NCBI RefSeq assembly: GCF_044377145.1
Contig: NZ_JBILJQ010000009.1
Location: forward strand, 39,436-103,435
Reading direction: 5' to 3'
Source: Aquimonas sp044377145
Lineage (GTDB): Bacteria > Pseudomonadota > Gammaproteobacteria > Xanthomonadales > Xanthomonadaceae
DNA length: 64,000 nucleotides
Shown: piece by piece, positions 51,824 to 60,097 of the stretch
How the letters are laid out: every line of letters starts with the position of its first letter
Position numbering within the stretch: position 1 is the stretch's first letter
The notes under the pieces: generated by a model
Databases searched by the model: none
What the model was told of the DNA's origin: nothing
What the model saw: the letters and a program-made list of their open reading frames with translations, nothing else
Translations under genes and position numbers: made by a program

Positions 51824-51899
51824 GTCCCCATCGTCTAGAGGCCTAGGACACCTCCCTTTCACGGAGGCGACCGGGGTTCGAATCCCCGTGGGGACGCCA
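51824..51899 (+). tRNA. tRNA-Glu (anticodon UUC)
   Basis: 76 bases with CCA: acceptor GTCCCCA/TGGGGAC, anticodon stem CCTCC/GGAGG with loop CTTTCAC (anticodon TTC), T arm GGGGT...CCCCG. It starts 7 bp after tRNA-Ala, so both come from one precursor. It is a substrate of MnmA, encoded at 11.6 kb. Confidence 0.97.
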
Positions 51900-51914
51900 A
51901 GCGTCAAACAAGAG

Positions 51915-51939
51915 GGCCTCGCGAAAGCGAGGCCTTTTT
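51915..51939. terminator. Terminator after the tRNA-Ala/tRNA-Glu pair
   Basis: GGCCTCGC, GAAA tetraloop, GCGAGGCC, then TTTTTGTTT: a textbook rho-independent terminator for the tRNA transcript. The remaining ~180 bp to nagA shows nothing recognisable. Confidence 0.92.
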
Positions 51940-52117
51940 GTTTCGTCCACACGTGTTGAATGCTTGGCAGGCGTTCCGCCGCCGCGTCTGGCGCAGGTGG
52001 CACGTGCAATCGTGACGACGGGCGGAAGGATCCGAACGCGGTGATTGTGTTACTAAGCCGCTCCGTTGCAGGTAGCGCCGAGGCGAGCGAGTTCCAGTTG
52101 TCTGCGCCAGCGCAGGC

Positions 52118-53257
52118 TCAGCGTTTGACGACGTGCTCGCCGTTGATCCAGGTCGCCACCGCTTCAAGCTCCGGGCTCAGCTGCACCAAGTCTGCATACA
52201 CGCCGACCTCGATGCGTCCGCGCTCGCGTGCTCCCAGAAAGTCGGCCGGGTAGGTGGAGGCCATGCGCAGCACCTCATCCAGCGGTAGGCCGCTCTGAGC
52301 GAGGCAGTTGCGGACCGCGAGCGACATGTCGAGACAAGCGCCGGCCAACACGCCCTGCTCGGTTTCCAAGCGTCCGTTCCGCACATGAACTTTGCGGCCA
52401 TCGAGCACGAACTCATCGATGTCGCTGCCTACCGGCGACATCGCGTCGCTGACCAGGAAACAGCGTCCGGGCCTCATCTGCACGGCCAGCTGAAGACTGG
52501 CCGGGTGCAGGTGATGACCATCGACAATCAAGCCGCACCACACCGCGCGATTCAGCAGCGCTGCACCCAGCAATCCCGGTGCGCGCCCGGCCAGCGACGG
52601 CATTGCGTTGAACAGATGGGTCACACCGCTGAGGCCAGCCGCAAACGCTGCAAGGGCTTGCTCGAAGCTGGCCGCACTGTGGCCTGCGGAAAGACGAATT
52701 CCTGCATCGCACAGGCGTTGAATCTGTGCGGGGCGGATGTGCTCAGGCGCCACCGTTATCAGCAGGTGCTGCAGGCCATGCGCGCAGAGAGCTCCGATGT
52801 CGTTGTCGCTGGGCTCGCGAAAGTGCTCTGCGCGATGCACGCCGCGACGCTCCGCCGCAAGAAACGGGCCCTCCAGATGCAGTCCGAGCAGGCCCGGCGT
52901 GCCTATTGCCAGCGCATTCCGCGTGGCCTGAACGGCCTCGGCGGTGGCGCCGGGCGTGTCGCTGATGAGTGTGGCCAGAAACCCGGTGGTGCCGAAGTGT
53001 CGATGTGCGGCTGCGATGCGCGCCAAGGCCTGCGGGCTGCGGTCGTCGTTGAACAGCACCCCGCCGCCGCCATTGACCTGCAGATCGATAAACCCGGGCG
53101 CAAGGATCGCATCGCCCAGCTCGATCCTCTGCTGAGCGTGCGGCGCACCGGCGGCGCTGCCGACCCATTCGACACGGCCAGCGCTCACGCCGACCGCCCC
53201 TGCCTCCAGCCAGCCGTGACCGGTCAACACGCGGTCTGCGCAGATGAGCTGCTGCAT
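52118..53257 (-). CDS. nagA: N-acetylglucosamine-6-phosphate deacetylase
   Basis: A 379-residue amidohydrolase that removes acetate from GlcNAc-6-P, giving glucosamine-6-P. The metal- and substrate-binding motifs are GFIDLQVNGGGGVLFNDD, LGLHLEGPFLA, GHSAASFEQALAA, THLFNAMPSL and FLVSDAMSPVG. The ATG overlaps the TGA of the deaminase gene upstream (TGATG), so the two are translationally coupled. NagA and NagB-II together convert imported GlcNAc-6-P to fructose-6-P. No GlcNAc kinase gene is seen in this window. Confidence 0.96.
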   Translation of the reverse strand: MQQLICADRVLTGHGWLEAGAVGVSAGRVEWVGSAAGAPHAQQRIELGDAILAPGFIDLQVNGGGGVLFNDDRSPQALARIAAAHRHFGTTGFLATLISDTPGATAEAVQATRNALAIGTPGLLGLHLEGPFLAAERRGVHRAEHFREPSDNDIGALCAHGLQHLLITVAPEHIRPAQIQRLCDAGIRLSAGHSAASFEQALAAFAAGLSGVTHLFNAMPSLAGRAPGLLGAALLNRAVWCGLIVDGHHLHPASLQLAVQMRPGRCFLVSDAMSPVGSDIDEFVLDGRKVHVRNGRLETEQGVLAGACLDMSLAVRNCLAQSGLPLDEVLRMASTYPADFLGARERGRIEVGVYADLVQLSPELEAVATWINGEHVVKR

Positions 53258-54279
53258 CACACGGTTTCCGTCACCTTGTTGAGATGTGGCGGCTGGTCGG
53301 GGTCGCGCCCGCGGGCGAGCGCCAGCGCATTGGCGGCACGATAGAAGCTGCAGATCTGTAGCAAAGGTGCGCAGGCCGGGTGGGCCGACTCGATCACGGG
53401 CAACGCGCCCGGGCCGTCCGGATCTGCACACAGCACTTGCGCGCCGCGCGCGGAGAACTCGCGCGCAACCTCCAGAGTGCCGGAGCGACTGGGATCGTTC
53501 TGCGCGAACACCAATACCGGAAAACCCGGACCGACCAGGGTCATCGGCCCGTGCCGGACTTCGGCGGCACTGTAAGCCTCGCCGTGGAGGGCGCTGGTCT
53601 CTTTGAGTTTGAGTGCGGCCTCTTGAGCCACGGCGAGCCCGGGGCCACGGCCAAGTACGAACAGATTGCTCGCGCCCACGAGCGCTGTGCTGAGTGCTGA
53701 CCAGTCAAGCTCGAACGCCTGCGCCAGCTGCTCTGGCAGGCGCTCGAGCGCGGATCGCAGGCTCGACGACTCCGTCCAGTGCGCACAGATTTGCAGCACG
53801 CTGGCGAGGGCGCAGATGAAGCTCTTGGTCGCTGCGACGCTGCGCTCGGGGCCCCCGTGCAGCGGCAGCAGCAGATCAGCCAGGCGCGCCAACGGCGACT
53901 GTTCATCGTTCACCAAGGCAACTACCTGTGCGCCGCCGCGGCGTGCCGCTTCCGCCTGCGCGAGGAGATCCGGGCTGCGCCCGGACTGGCTGATGGCCAA
54001 AAACACCGCCCCCTGTAGGCGAAGGTCGGTCGCATAGACCGAGCTCACGGAAGGCGAGGCCGACAGCGTGGGCGTGGAGGTCAGTGTTTCGATCATGTAT
54101 TTGGCGAAAGTCGCGGCGTGATCCGAGCTGCCGCGGGCTGCCGTCACCAGCACCGTTGGAGGGCGCTTTCTGAGATTCGTTGACCATCGTGAGACATCTG
54201 ATTCATTTCCTGCCAGAAGTCGCGCAACGGCGACTGACGCTTCCTTCGATTCCAGGAACATGAGCGAGGGGGTGGGCAT
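53257..54279 (-). CDS. nagB-II: SIS-type glucosamine-6-phosphate deaminase (NagB-II)
   Basis: A 340-residue protein with two sugar-isomerase (SIS) domains like the C-terminal part of GlmS but no glutaminase domain. The sugar-phosphate motifs are TVLVTAARGSSDHAATFAKY and FLAISQSGRSPDLLAQAEAA in the first SIS domain. NLFVLGRGPGLAVAQEAALKLKETSALHGEAYSAAEVRHGPM lies in the second. This type replaces the classical NagB in Xanthomonas and Shewanella GlcNAc pathways and releases ammonia to form fructose-6-P. The start is ATG at 54279; a second ATG six codons later is possible. First gene of nagB-II-nagA. Confidence 0.92.
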   Translation of the reverse strand: MPTPSLMFLESKEASVAVARLLAGNESDVSRWSTNLRKRPPTVLVTAARGSSDHAATFAKYMIETLTSTPTLSASPSVSSVYATDLRLQGAVFLAISQSGRSPDLLAQAEAARRGGAQVVALVNDEQSPLARLADLLLPLHGGPERSVAATKSFICALASVLQICAHWTESSSLRSALERLPEQLAQAFELDWSALSTALVGASNLFVLGRGPGLAVAQEAALKLKETSALHGEAYSAAEVRHGPMTLVGPGFPVLVFAQNDPSRSGTLEVAREFSARGAQVLCADPDGPGALPVIESAHPACAPLLQICSFYRAANALALARGRDPDQPPHLNKVTETV

Positions 54280-54497
54280 GTTGGGCCTTTGTTGGGGGCT
54301 CAGGGATGAAATTACGCTACCACAAGCAAACCAAAAGGCGAGTATTTGGCAATAATCGGCAGAGTGGTATCTATGTGGACTCTTTGGTGGATCGCCTTCA
54401 TCGTGGCTCGGCATTGCCGACGCGGCTTGATCCGATCGTTCCATCGGAGCATGGACCCTTGACTGGACTGTGCTGCAGGGCAACAAGTACATCGTAG

Positions 54498-54513
54498 TGT
54501 GACGTTTATCACT
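54498..54513 (+). promoter_or_regulatory. CRP/Clp-type binding site upstream of the chitinase gene
   Basis: TGTGA-CGTTTA-TCACT matches the CRP consensus TGTGA-N6-TCACA in nine of ten positions. Its centre lies about 41 bases before the transcription start predicted from the extended -10 at 54531-54539, which is the class II activator position. Xanthomonas Clp, a CRP homologue, uses the same recognition sequence and controls secreted hydrolases. Confidence 0.6.
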
Positions 54514-54530
54514 ATAGAGGACAGCTTCGG

Positions 54531-54539
54531 TGCTATCGT
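54531..54539 (+). promoter_or_regulatory. Extended -10 element of the chitinase promoter
   Basis: TGC-TATCGT: a TGn extension ahead of a hexamer agreeing with TATAAT at four of six positions. There is no good -35, as expected when a CRP-type activator occupies that place. Start of transcription would be near 54546. Confidence 0.45.
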
Positions 54540-54675
54540 TGTCATGCCGTTGCGGAGGGGCGCCACGGCACCTTCGCCGCCGCGTACCGGAATCCGGTTC
54601 GCGTGCACGCCAACGCTCACGGAGCCGCTGCCATTGAACGGCGAACGGCTCCGCACCCACCGGGGAGACACTCAC

Positions 54676-57009
54676 ATGCGCGCATTGCTGCAAGGCCTGG
54701 CTGCTGCCGGCCTCTCATTCCTGCTGCTCGGGCCACAGCCCGCCCAGGCCCAGACCGTCAGCTGCGAAGGCGTAGCGGCCTGGCAAGCCAGCACGATCTA
54801 CCAGCCGGGCAATCGCCTGGTCTACTCGGGCCGGCTCTACGAAGCGGTGATTCCAATCTGGAACGCTCCGCCGACCCATTGTCCGAGCTGCGGGTGGTAT
54901 CGCGATCTCGGCGCCTGTGGATCGGTAGGCGAGAACCAGCCGCCCACCGTCAATCTGAGTGCGCCGGGTGCCGGTGACAGCTTCGCCGCTGGCAGTGCCA
55001 TCACGCTCGCAGCAAACGCCAGCGACAGCGACGGCAGCGTGGCGTCGGTCGAATTCTTCCGGGGCACGGTATCGCTGGGCGTGGATTCCAGCGCTCCGTA
55101 CTCGGTGGTTTGGAGCAATGCGGCCGCCGGCAGCTACAGCCTGACTGCGGTGGCCCAAGACAACCGCGGCGCGCGCACCACGTCGGCGGCGGTCGCCGTT
55201 ACTGTGACGCCGGGCACCGATACGGTGCCACCGTCGGTGCCGGCATCGCTTGCATCTCCCAGCCAGACCACCAGCAGTATTGCGCTGAGCTGGAGCGCTT
55301 CCACCGACAATGCCGGTGGTACGGGTGTGGTCGGCTACGAAGTCTGGCGCAACGGAGCACGCGTCGGTCAGCCGACCACGACCAGCTTCAACGACACCGG
55401 GCTGACCGCCGACACCGCTTACAGCTACCAGGTGCGCGCGCGCGACGGCGCCGGCAACCTCTCGGCCCTGAGTGCCGCGCTCAGCGCGCGCACGCTTCGA
55501 GCGGCACAGTGCACTGCGGTGCCAGCGGTGCCCAGTGGCTTGGCATCACCCTCCCAGACCAGCAACAGCATCAGCCTGAGCTGGAGTGCGGTGAGCCCGC
55601 CGTCGAACTGCAGCATCCAGTACCGCATCTACCGCGGCGGCACATTGCTGGACACGGTCGCCACGCCGAACTTCACTGCGACCGGCCTGAGCCCCGATAC
55701 GGCGTACAGCTTCACCGTGGCGGCAGTGACTGCAGCCGGTAGTTCGGCGCAAAGCGGTGCGCTGAGCGTGCGCACGCGTCCGCAGGTCGTCGGTGGTCAG
55801 CGAGTCACCGCGTACTTCGTGCAGTGGGGCATCTACGCCCGCAACTATCTGGTGCGCAACATCGCCACCAGCGGCACCGCCGAGCGCATTACCCACATCA
55901 ACTACGCCTTCGGCAATGTCCGTAACAACCGCTGCGAGGTTGGCGTCAACCAGCCTGCAGACGGCAACACCGGTGCGGGCGGTGACGCCTGGGCCGACTA
56001 CGGTCGCAGCTTCAATGCAGCACAGAGTGTCGACGGTGTTGCCGATACCTGGGATCAGCCCCTGCGTGGCAGCTGGAACCAGCTGCGCAAGCTGAAGCAG
56101 CGCAACCCCGGGCTGAAGGTGCTGATCTCGCTCGGTGGCTGGACCTGGTCGCGCGGATTCTCGGACGCGGCACGTCCGGAGAACCGGGTCGCGTTCGTAC
56201 GCTCCTGCATTGATGCCTACATCCGCGGCAACCTGCCGGTCGTGGACGGTGCGGGTGGCGTCGGTGCGGCGGCCGGGGTATTCGATGGCATCGACATCGA
56301 CTGGGAGTACCCGGTCGCTTGCGGCCTCGCCTGCGGACGCCCTGAAGACCGCGAGAACTTCACCGGCTTGCTGGCGGAGTTCAGGCGGCAACTCGATGCC
56401 ATCCGTCCCGGGCTGGAATTGACCGTCGCGGTGGGTGCAGGCGTCGACAAGATCCGGGTTACCGATCCGGGCCAGTATCACCAGTACCTCGACGCCATCC
56501 TGGTCATGACCTACGACTTCAACGGCGCTTGGGAGCCCAAGACCAACCACCACTCGGCTCTGTTCCGCCCGGCGGCTGAGCCCAACACCGGCGACCGGCT
56601 GCTCTACAACACCGACGACGCACTGAACGCCTTCCTGCAGCGCGGAGTGCCGGCCAACAAGCTGCACATCGGCATTGGATTCTACGGTCGTGGCTGGACC
56701 GGCGTACCGAATGTCAACAATGGCCTGTACCAGAACGGTCGCGCCGCGACCGGCACCTATGAGGCCGGCATCGAAGACTACAAAGTGCTGCAGAACCTCA
56801 ATTGGCCGAGTTTCCGCGACAGCCAGGCCGGCGCGCACTGGATCTTCAACGGCAACACGTTCTGGAGCTTCGACGACCCGCAGACGGTGCGCGACAAGAT
56901 GAGCTATGCGCGCCAGATGGGTCTGGGTGGCGCCTTCTTCTGGGAGCTCTCGGGCGACGACGCGCAAGGCAGCCTGTCGCGCGCAGTGCACGAAGGGCTG
57001 CGCAACTAG
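54676..57009 (+). CDS. Modular secreted chitinase, GH18
   Basis: A 777-residue endochitinase. Signal peptide to about residue 26 (LLLGPQPAQAQ). A CBM5/12 chitin-binding module lies at ~30-81 (VAAWQASTIYQPGNRLVYSGRLYEA ... CGWYRDLGAC). An Ig-like domain is at ~88-178 and two fibronectin type III domains at ~185-365. The GH18 barrel is at ~373-775. FDGIDIDWEYP at 536-546 gives the DxxDxDxE motif with catalytic Glu544. MTYDFNGAWEPKTNHHS and FWSFDDPQTVRDKM are also typical. The ATG at 54676 gives the signal peptide; the longer frame upstream covers the promoter. It hydrolyses chitin outside the cell, supplying the downstream uptake genes. Confidence 0.96.
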   Translation: MRALLQGLAAAGLSFLLLGPQPAQAQTVSCEGVAAWQASTIYQPGNRLVYSGRLYEAVIPIWNAPPTHCPSCGWYRDLGACGSVGENQPPTVNLSAPGAGDSFAAGSAITLAANASDSDGSVASVEFFRGTVSLGVDSSAPYSVVWSNAAAGSYSLTAVAQDNRGARTTSAAVAVTVTPGTDTVPPSVPASLASPSQTTSSIALSWSASTDNAGGTGVVGYEVWRNGARVGQPTTTSFNDTGLTADTAYSYQVRARDGAGNLSALSAALSARTLRAAQCTAVPAVPSGLASPSQTSNSISLSWSAVSPPSNCSIQYRIYRGGTLLDTVATPNFTATGLSPDTAYSFTVAAVTAAGSSAQSGALSVRTRPQVVGGQRVTAYFVQWGIYARNYLVRNIATSGTAERITHINYAFGNVRNNRCEVGVNQPADGNTGAGGDAWADYGRSFNAAQSVDGVADTWDQPLRGSWNQLRKLKQRNPGLKVLISLGGWTWSRGFSDAARPENRVAFVRSCIDAYIRGNLPVVDGAGGVGAAAGVFDGIDIDWEYPVACGLACGRPEDRENFTGLLAEFRRQLDAIRPGLELTVAVGAGVDKIRVTDPGQYHQYLDAILVMTYDFNGAWEPKTNHHSALFRPAAEPNTGDRLLYNTDDALNAFLQRGVPANKLHIGIGFYGRGWTGVPNVNNGLYQNGRAATGTYEAGIEDYKVLQNLNWPSFRDSQAGAHWIFNGNTFWSFDDPQTVRDKMSYARQMGLGGAFFWELSGDDAQGSLSRAVHEGLRN

Positions 57010-57320
57010 CGGTTGACTAAATCGATCCGGCGCATGTGGGCGAGCATTCTGAGCCCCTGGGTCTGCACCTTGTCGCGCTTCGAGCTCGCAGGCGTGCAGG
57101 CACCCTCCAGCCCGCAGCGCTGTATCGACGCTTGGCGATCCCCCTGCGGAAGGTGATTGCCCTCCGCAGGGGGATCTGCACCGATCCATCGCAGCTGCGC
57201 GCCGCGTTCTGCACCGCAGTTATCAGCGACGTATTCGATTGCTTTCCTCCGTGCGCGAGCACCGCTCGCGCCATCCATTCCACTCGGCCTGCGCGTGGCG
57301 CGCAGGTCAGGAGATTCCTC
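57010..57320. other. 311-bp region between chitinase and LPMO genes
   Basis: Contains the hairpin described separately and, after it, about 140 bases leading to the LPMO gene with AGGAG before its start. I found no CRP-like site as good as the one at 54498 and no LacI operator. A separate LPMO promoter probably lies here but is not identifiable by eye. Confidence 0.4.
57137..57176 (+). terminator. Long hairpin downstream of the chitinase gene
   Basis: A perfect 14-bp stem, GATCCCCCTGCGGA and its complement, with a 12-base loop. No U-tract follows, so it may act as a partial terminator or an mRNA 3'-end stabiliser between chitinase and LPMO. Confidence 0.5.
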
Positions 57321-58772
57321 ATGTCTGCAAACAAGCCCCTGATTCACCCGATGGCCTTGAGTCTGTTCGCGCTCACCGTCGGCCTTGCGGTCGCACCTGC
57401 TCAGGTCGCTGCGCACGGTTCGATGTCGGTGCCGGCCAGCCGCGTGTACTACTGCGCCCAAGGCAATATCGAGAATCCTGCCGATCCCGCCTGCCGTGCC
57501 CATGTGCAGCAGTTCGGCACCCAGGCCTTCTACAACTGGAACGGCGTCAATCAAGCCAATGCCGCGGGCAATCACCGCGCCGTCGTGCCCGACGGCAAGC
57601 TTTGCAGCGGCAACAACGGCATGTTCCAGGGCTTGGACGCCGTGCGCGACTGGAAGGCGCAGCCGATAGCGCCCGATGCGAGCGGCCGCTTCCAGTTCGA
57701 GTTCCGCGCGCCCGCCGCGCATTCGACGCGGGACTGGATTTTCTACATCACCCGCGCCGGCTGGGACGGCTCGCGCGCGCTGCGCTGGGACGATCTTGAG
57801 GAGTTCTGTCGGCTCGGCAACGTGCCGCTGTCGCCGGGCAATATCTACCGCATGAACTGTCCGCTGCCGCAGCGCGCGGGTCGCCACGTGATCTACAACG
57901 TCTGGCAGCGCTCCGACAGCACCGAGGCCTTCTACACCTGCGTCGACGTCGAGTTCACGGGTGGCGTCAACACCACCTGGGCCGAGCTCGGCGCGCTCAG
58001 TGCACAGAACGCACTGCCTGAAGGTTCGACGGTGAGCCTGCGCTTGTTCAATGCGCAGGGCGGCGATGTCGGGCGCGTCAGTCATCGCGTGGCGGCGGGG
58101 CAGGGCGCGGCCAGCGAGTGGCCGTATCACTTCGCGCTGACGGTAAACCAGACTTCCGGCGATGCGCGCATCGGGGTGCTTGAGGCCAGCGGCCAGATCG
58201 TGCCGCAGCGCAGCGCCACCGCCAATCGCGTGTTTGCGCGGCGCACGCTGAACTTGAACCACCAGATCGACATCCAGTTGCCCGATGTCGGCGTGCTGCC
58301 ACCGGTGTCGCGCATCAGTGCCAGCACCACTGCAGTCGTTGGTGCGGGCGTGGACGAGCTCTCGGCCGCGCAGTCCAGTGATCCGGCCGGGCGGCCCTTG
58401 AGCTACAGCTGGAGCCTGCTGTCAGGCGCGGGCCAACTCAGCAGCGAGACGGGCGTCAGCACGCGACTGACGCTGGCAAATCCGAGCAGCGCGCAAACCC
58501 TGCAGCTGCGTTTGCGCGCATCCAACGGTACGGCCAGCGCCGATGCGACGGTGTCGATCCAGCACAGCCCCGCCACCGGCGGCGGCGACTACGATCACGT
58601 CTATCCGCAGGGACTGGGCACCTACCAGGCCGGCCAGACGGTCGTACTCGGCAGCGACGGCCAGCGCTATCGCTGTCGTCCGTTCCCCAATGGCGGCTGG
58701 TGCAACATCAGCGGCACCGCGTACGCGCCGGGCAGCGGCTGGGCCTGGCAGGACGCGTGGACGCGGCTGTAG
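57321..58772 (+). CDS. AA10 lytic polysaccharide monooxygenase with CBM5/12 (chitin-active)
   Basis: A 483-residue copper enzyme that oxidatively breaks crystalline chitin. The signal peptide ends QVAA, so cleavage exposes His32 (HGSMSVPASRVYYC) as the N-terminal half of the copper histidine brace. His85 in GNHRAVVPDGKLCSG is the likely second ligand. The AA10 domain spans ~32-215 (FQFEFRAPAAHSTRDWIFYITRAGWD, HVIYNVWQRSDSTEAFYTCVDVEF). A linker domain and a PKD-like domain (~320-425, SYSWSLLSGAGQL) follow, then a C-terminal CBM5/12 (~430-483, YQAGQTVVLGSDGQRYRCRPFPNGGWC). It works with the GH18 enzyme upstream. Confidence 0.95.
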   Translation: MSANKPLIHPMALSLFALTVGLAVAPAQVAAHGSMSVPASRVYYCAQGNIENPADPACRAHVQQFGTQAFYNWNGVNQANAAGNHRAVVPDGKLCSGNNGMFQGLDAVRDWKAQPIAPDASGRFQFEFRAPAAHSTRDWIFYITRAGWDGSRALRWDDLEEFCRLGNVPLSPGNIYRMNCPLPQRAGRHVIYNVWQRSDSTEAFYTCVDVEFTGGVNTTWAELGALSAQNALPEGSTVSLRLFNAQGGDVGRVSHRVAAGQGAASEWPYHFALTVNQTSGDARIGVLEASGQIVPQRSATANRVFARRTLNLNHQIDIQLPDVGVLPPVSRISASTTAVVGAGVDELSAAQSSDPAGRPLSYSWSLLSGAGQLSSETGVSTRLTLANPSSAQTLQLRLRASNGTASADATVSIQHSPATGGGDYDHVYPQGLGTYQAGQTVVLGSDGQRYRCRPFPNGGWCNISGTAYAPGSGWAWQDAWTRL

Positions 58773-58822
58773 CGATCGGCACCTGAGAGCCTGTCCAGAT
58801 GCGAGATTCGGCGGGTGACTGA

Positions 58823-58857
58823 ACAATGCCCGGAGTGTTGGACACTCCGGGCATTGT
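58823..58857. terminator. Bidirectional terminator between LPMO and lacI-type genes
   Basis: A perfect 16-bp stem ACAATGCCCGGAGTGT with its complement around TGG, placed between convergent genes. Confidence 0.8.
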
Positions 58858-58862
58858 CGTAT

Positions 58863-59903
58863 TCAGCCTTCGCGTCCGGGCCGCACCGGGGTGGTGGAGC
58901 CACGCGCCACCAGGCTGGGGCTGAAGCCGCAGTTGCGTGGTGGCGGTGCGCTCTCGTCGCGGTCCACTTCCTCGATCAGCATGCGGCCGGCGGTGCGGGC
59001 GATCTCCTGGGTGTCCTGACGTGCGGTCGTCAGCGCTGGCCAGGACTGCTTGGAGAACGGGCTGTCCTCGAAACCCGCGATCGACAGATCGAAGGGCACA
59101 TTGACCCCGATCGAACGCGCCGCAGCGAGCACTCCGGCGGCGATCTCGTCGTTCGAACCGAAAATCGCCGTTGGCGGATTGGGCAGCGCCAGCAACCGAC
59201 GCGCGGCGCGGAAGCCTTCGTCGAAGCTGTAGTCGCCCTGCACCACGAGTTCGGGGTCCATGGAGACACCGTAGTCGCGCAGGGCTTCTTCATAGCCCTT
59301 GTAGCGTTCAGGGCTGGAACGATGCTCGGGCCCGCCCCAGATGAAACCGATTCGCTGATGCCCCATCTGGATCAGGTGGGTGGTGATCTCCCGCGCCGCG
59401 CTGCGGTCGTCCACATACACGCACAGGTGCCCGTCCTGCGGATCGCTGCTGGCCGAGATCAGCCGCACCAGCGGCACCTTGGCCGCAGTCAAGGTCTGCA
59501 CCAGCTCGTCGCGTTCGGACATCGGCGGTGCCAGCACCAGGCCTGCAAGGCGGTTCTGACGGACCAGCTGCACCAGCTCCTCGGCCAGCGTCGGCGAGTT
59601 GGAGTCGCAGGGATGGATCTGCAGGCCGTAGCCGAACTCGCGGCAGACTGACAGTAGGCCGTTCTGGACTGCGATCACGTAGTACGGGTTGGGGTTGTCG
59701 TACACGACGCCGAGTGCATACGAGCGCATGCCGCGCAAGCTGCGCGCGGAGAGATCCGGACGGTAGCGCAAGACCTCGATTGCCGCTTCCACGCGCTGCC
59801 GCGTGCTGGCCTGCACCGAGGCCTCGTGATTGATGACCCTGGAGACGGTCTTGACAGAGACGCCGGCCTTGGCCGCGACGTCCTTGATGGTGGGGATATG
59901 CAA
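58863..59903 (-). CDS. LacI-family transcriptional regulator of the chitin/GlcNAc locus
   Basis: A 346-residue LacI/GalR repressor. The N-terminal helix-turn-helix is IPTIKDVAAKAGVSVKTVSRVIN, followed by the hinge YRPDLSARSLRG. The periplasmic-binding-fold effector domain includes YALGVVYDNPNPYYV, RIGFIWGGPEHRSSPERYKGY and PTAIFGSNDEIAAGVL. No ATG or GTG precedes the helix-turn-helix in frame; TTG at 59903 (LHIPTIKDV) is the only sensible start. By position next to a NagP-like permease and TonB receptor it probably senses an amino sugar (like NagQ), but the ligand is inferred. Confidence 0.9.
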   Translation of the reverse strand: MHIPTIKDVAAKAGVSVKTVSRVINHEASVQASTRQRVEAAIEVLRYRPDLSARSLRGMRSYALGVVYDNPNPYYVIAVQNGLLSVCREFGYGLQIHPCDSNSPTLAEELVQLVRQNRLAGLVLAPPMSERDELVQTLTAAKVPLVRLISASSDPQDGHLCVYVDDRSAAREITTHLIQMGHQRIGFIWGGPEHRSSPERYKGYEEALRDYGVSMDPELVVQGDYSFDEGFRAARRLLALPNPPTAIFGSNDEIAAGVLAAARSIGVNVPFDLSIAGFEDSPFSKQSWPALTTARQDTQEIARTAGRMLIEEVDRDESAPPPRNCGFSPSLVARGSTTPVRPGREG

Positions 59904-60097
59904 TCCGGTGGTTCCCGAGCTGTGGGGGCCGCACGCATTTCTGCGAAGCGGCCCGGGCGTGACGGGGATGCTAGCAGAGCCCGGCTTGCGGTCGCGGGCA
60001 AGTGGCCCCGTACAAAGGTGTCGATGCCCCGCCAGCCGCCTAAGGCGCGTGCTGGCGCTATCAGCCGGGGCGCGCAAGGTTCGACCGACGGCAAACC

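Larger units (their letters stand above)
54280..54675. other. 396-bp divergent control region of nagB-II-nagA and the chitinase gene
   Basis: AT-richer than its surroundings, especially 54300-54380. It contains a CRP-like site and an extended -10 facing the chitinase gene (annotated separately). I could not identify a nagB-II promoter or a LacI-type operator with confidence. The last ~130 bases would be the chitinase 5' leader, with GGGGAGA before its ATG. Confidence 0.6.

Noticed and set aside
53257..54279. GlmS (glutamine-fructose-6-phosphate aminotransferase)
   Set aside because: The SIS domains match, but the N-terminal glutaminase domain with its Cys nucleophile is absent and nagA is coupled, so NagB-II fits better.
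55546..57189. Minus-strand frame of 547 codons opposite the GH18 chitinase
   Set aside because: Antisense shadow; the chitinase domains are continuous on the plus strand.
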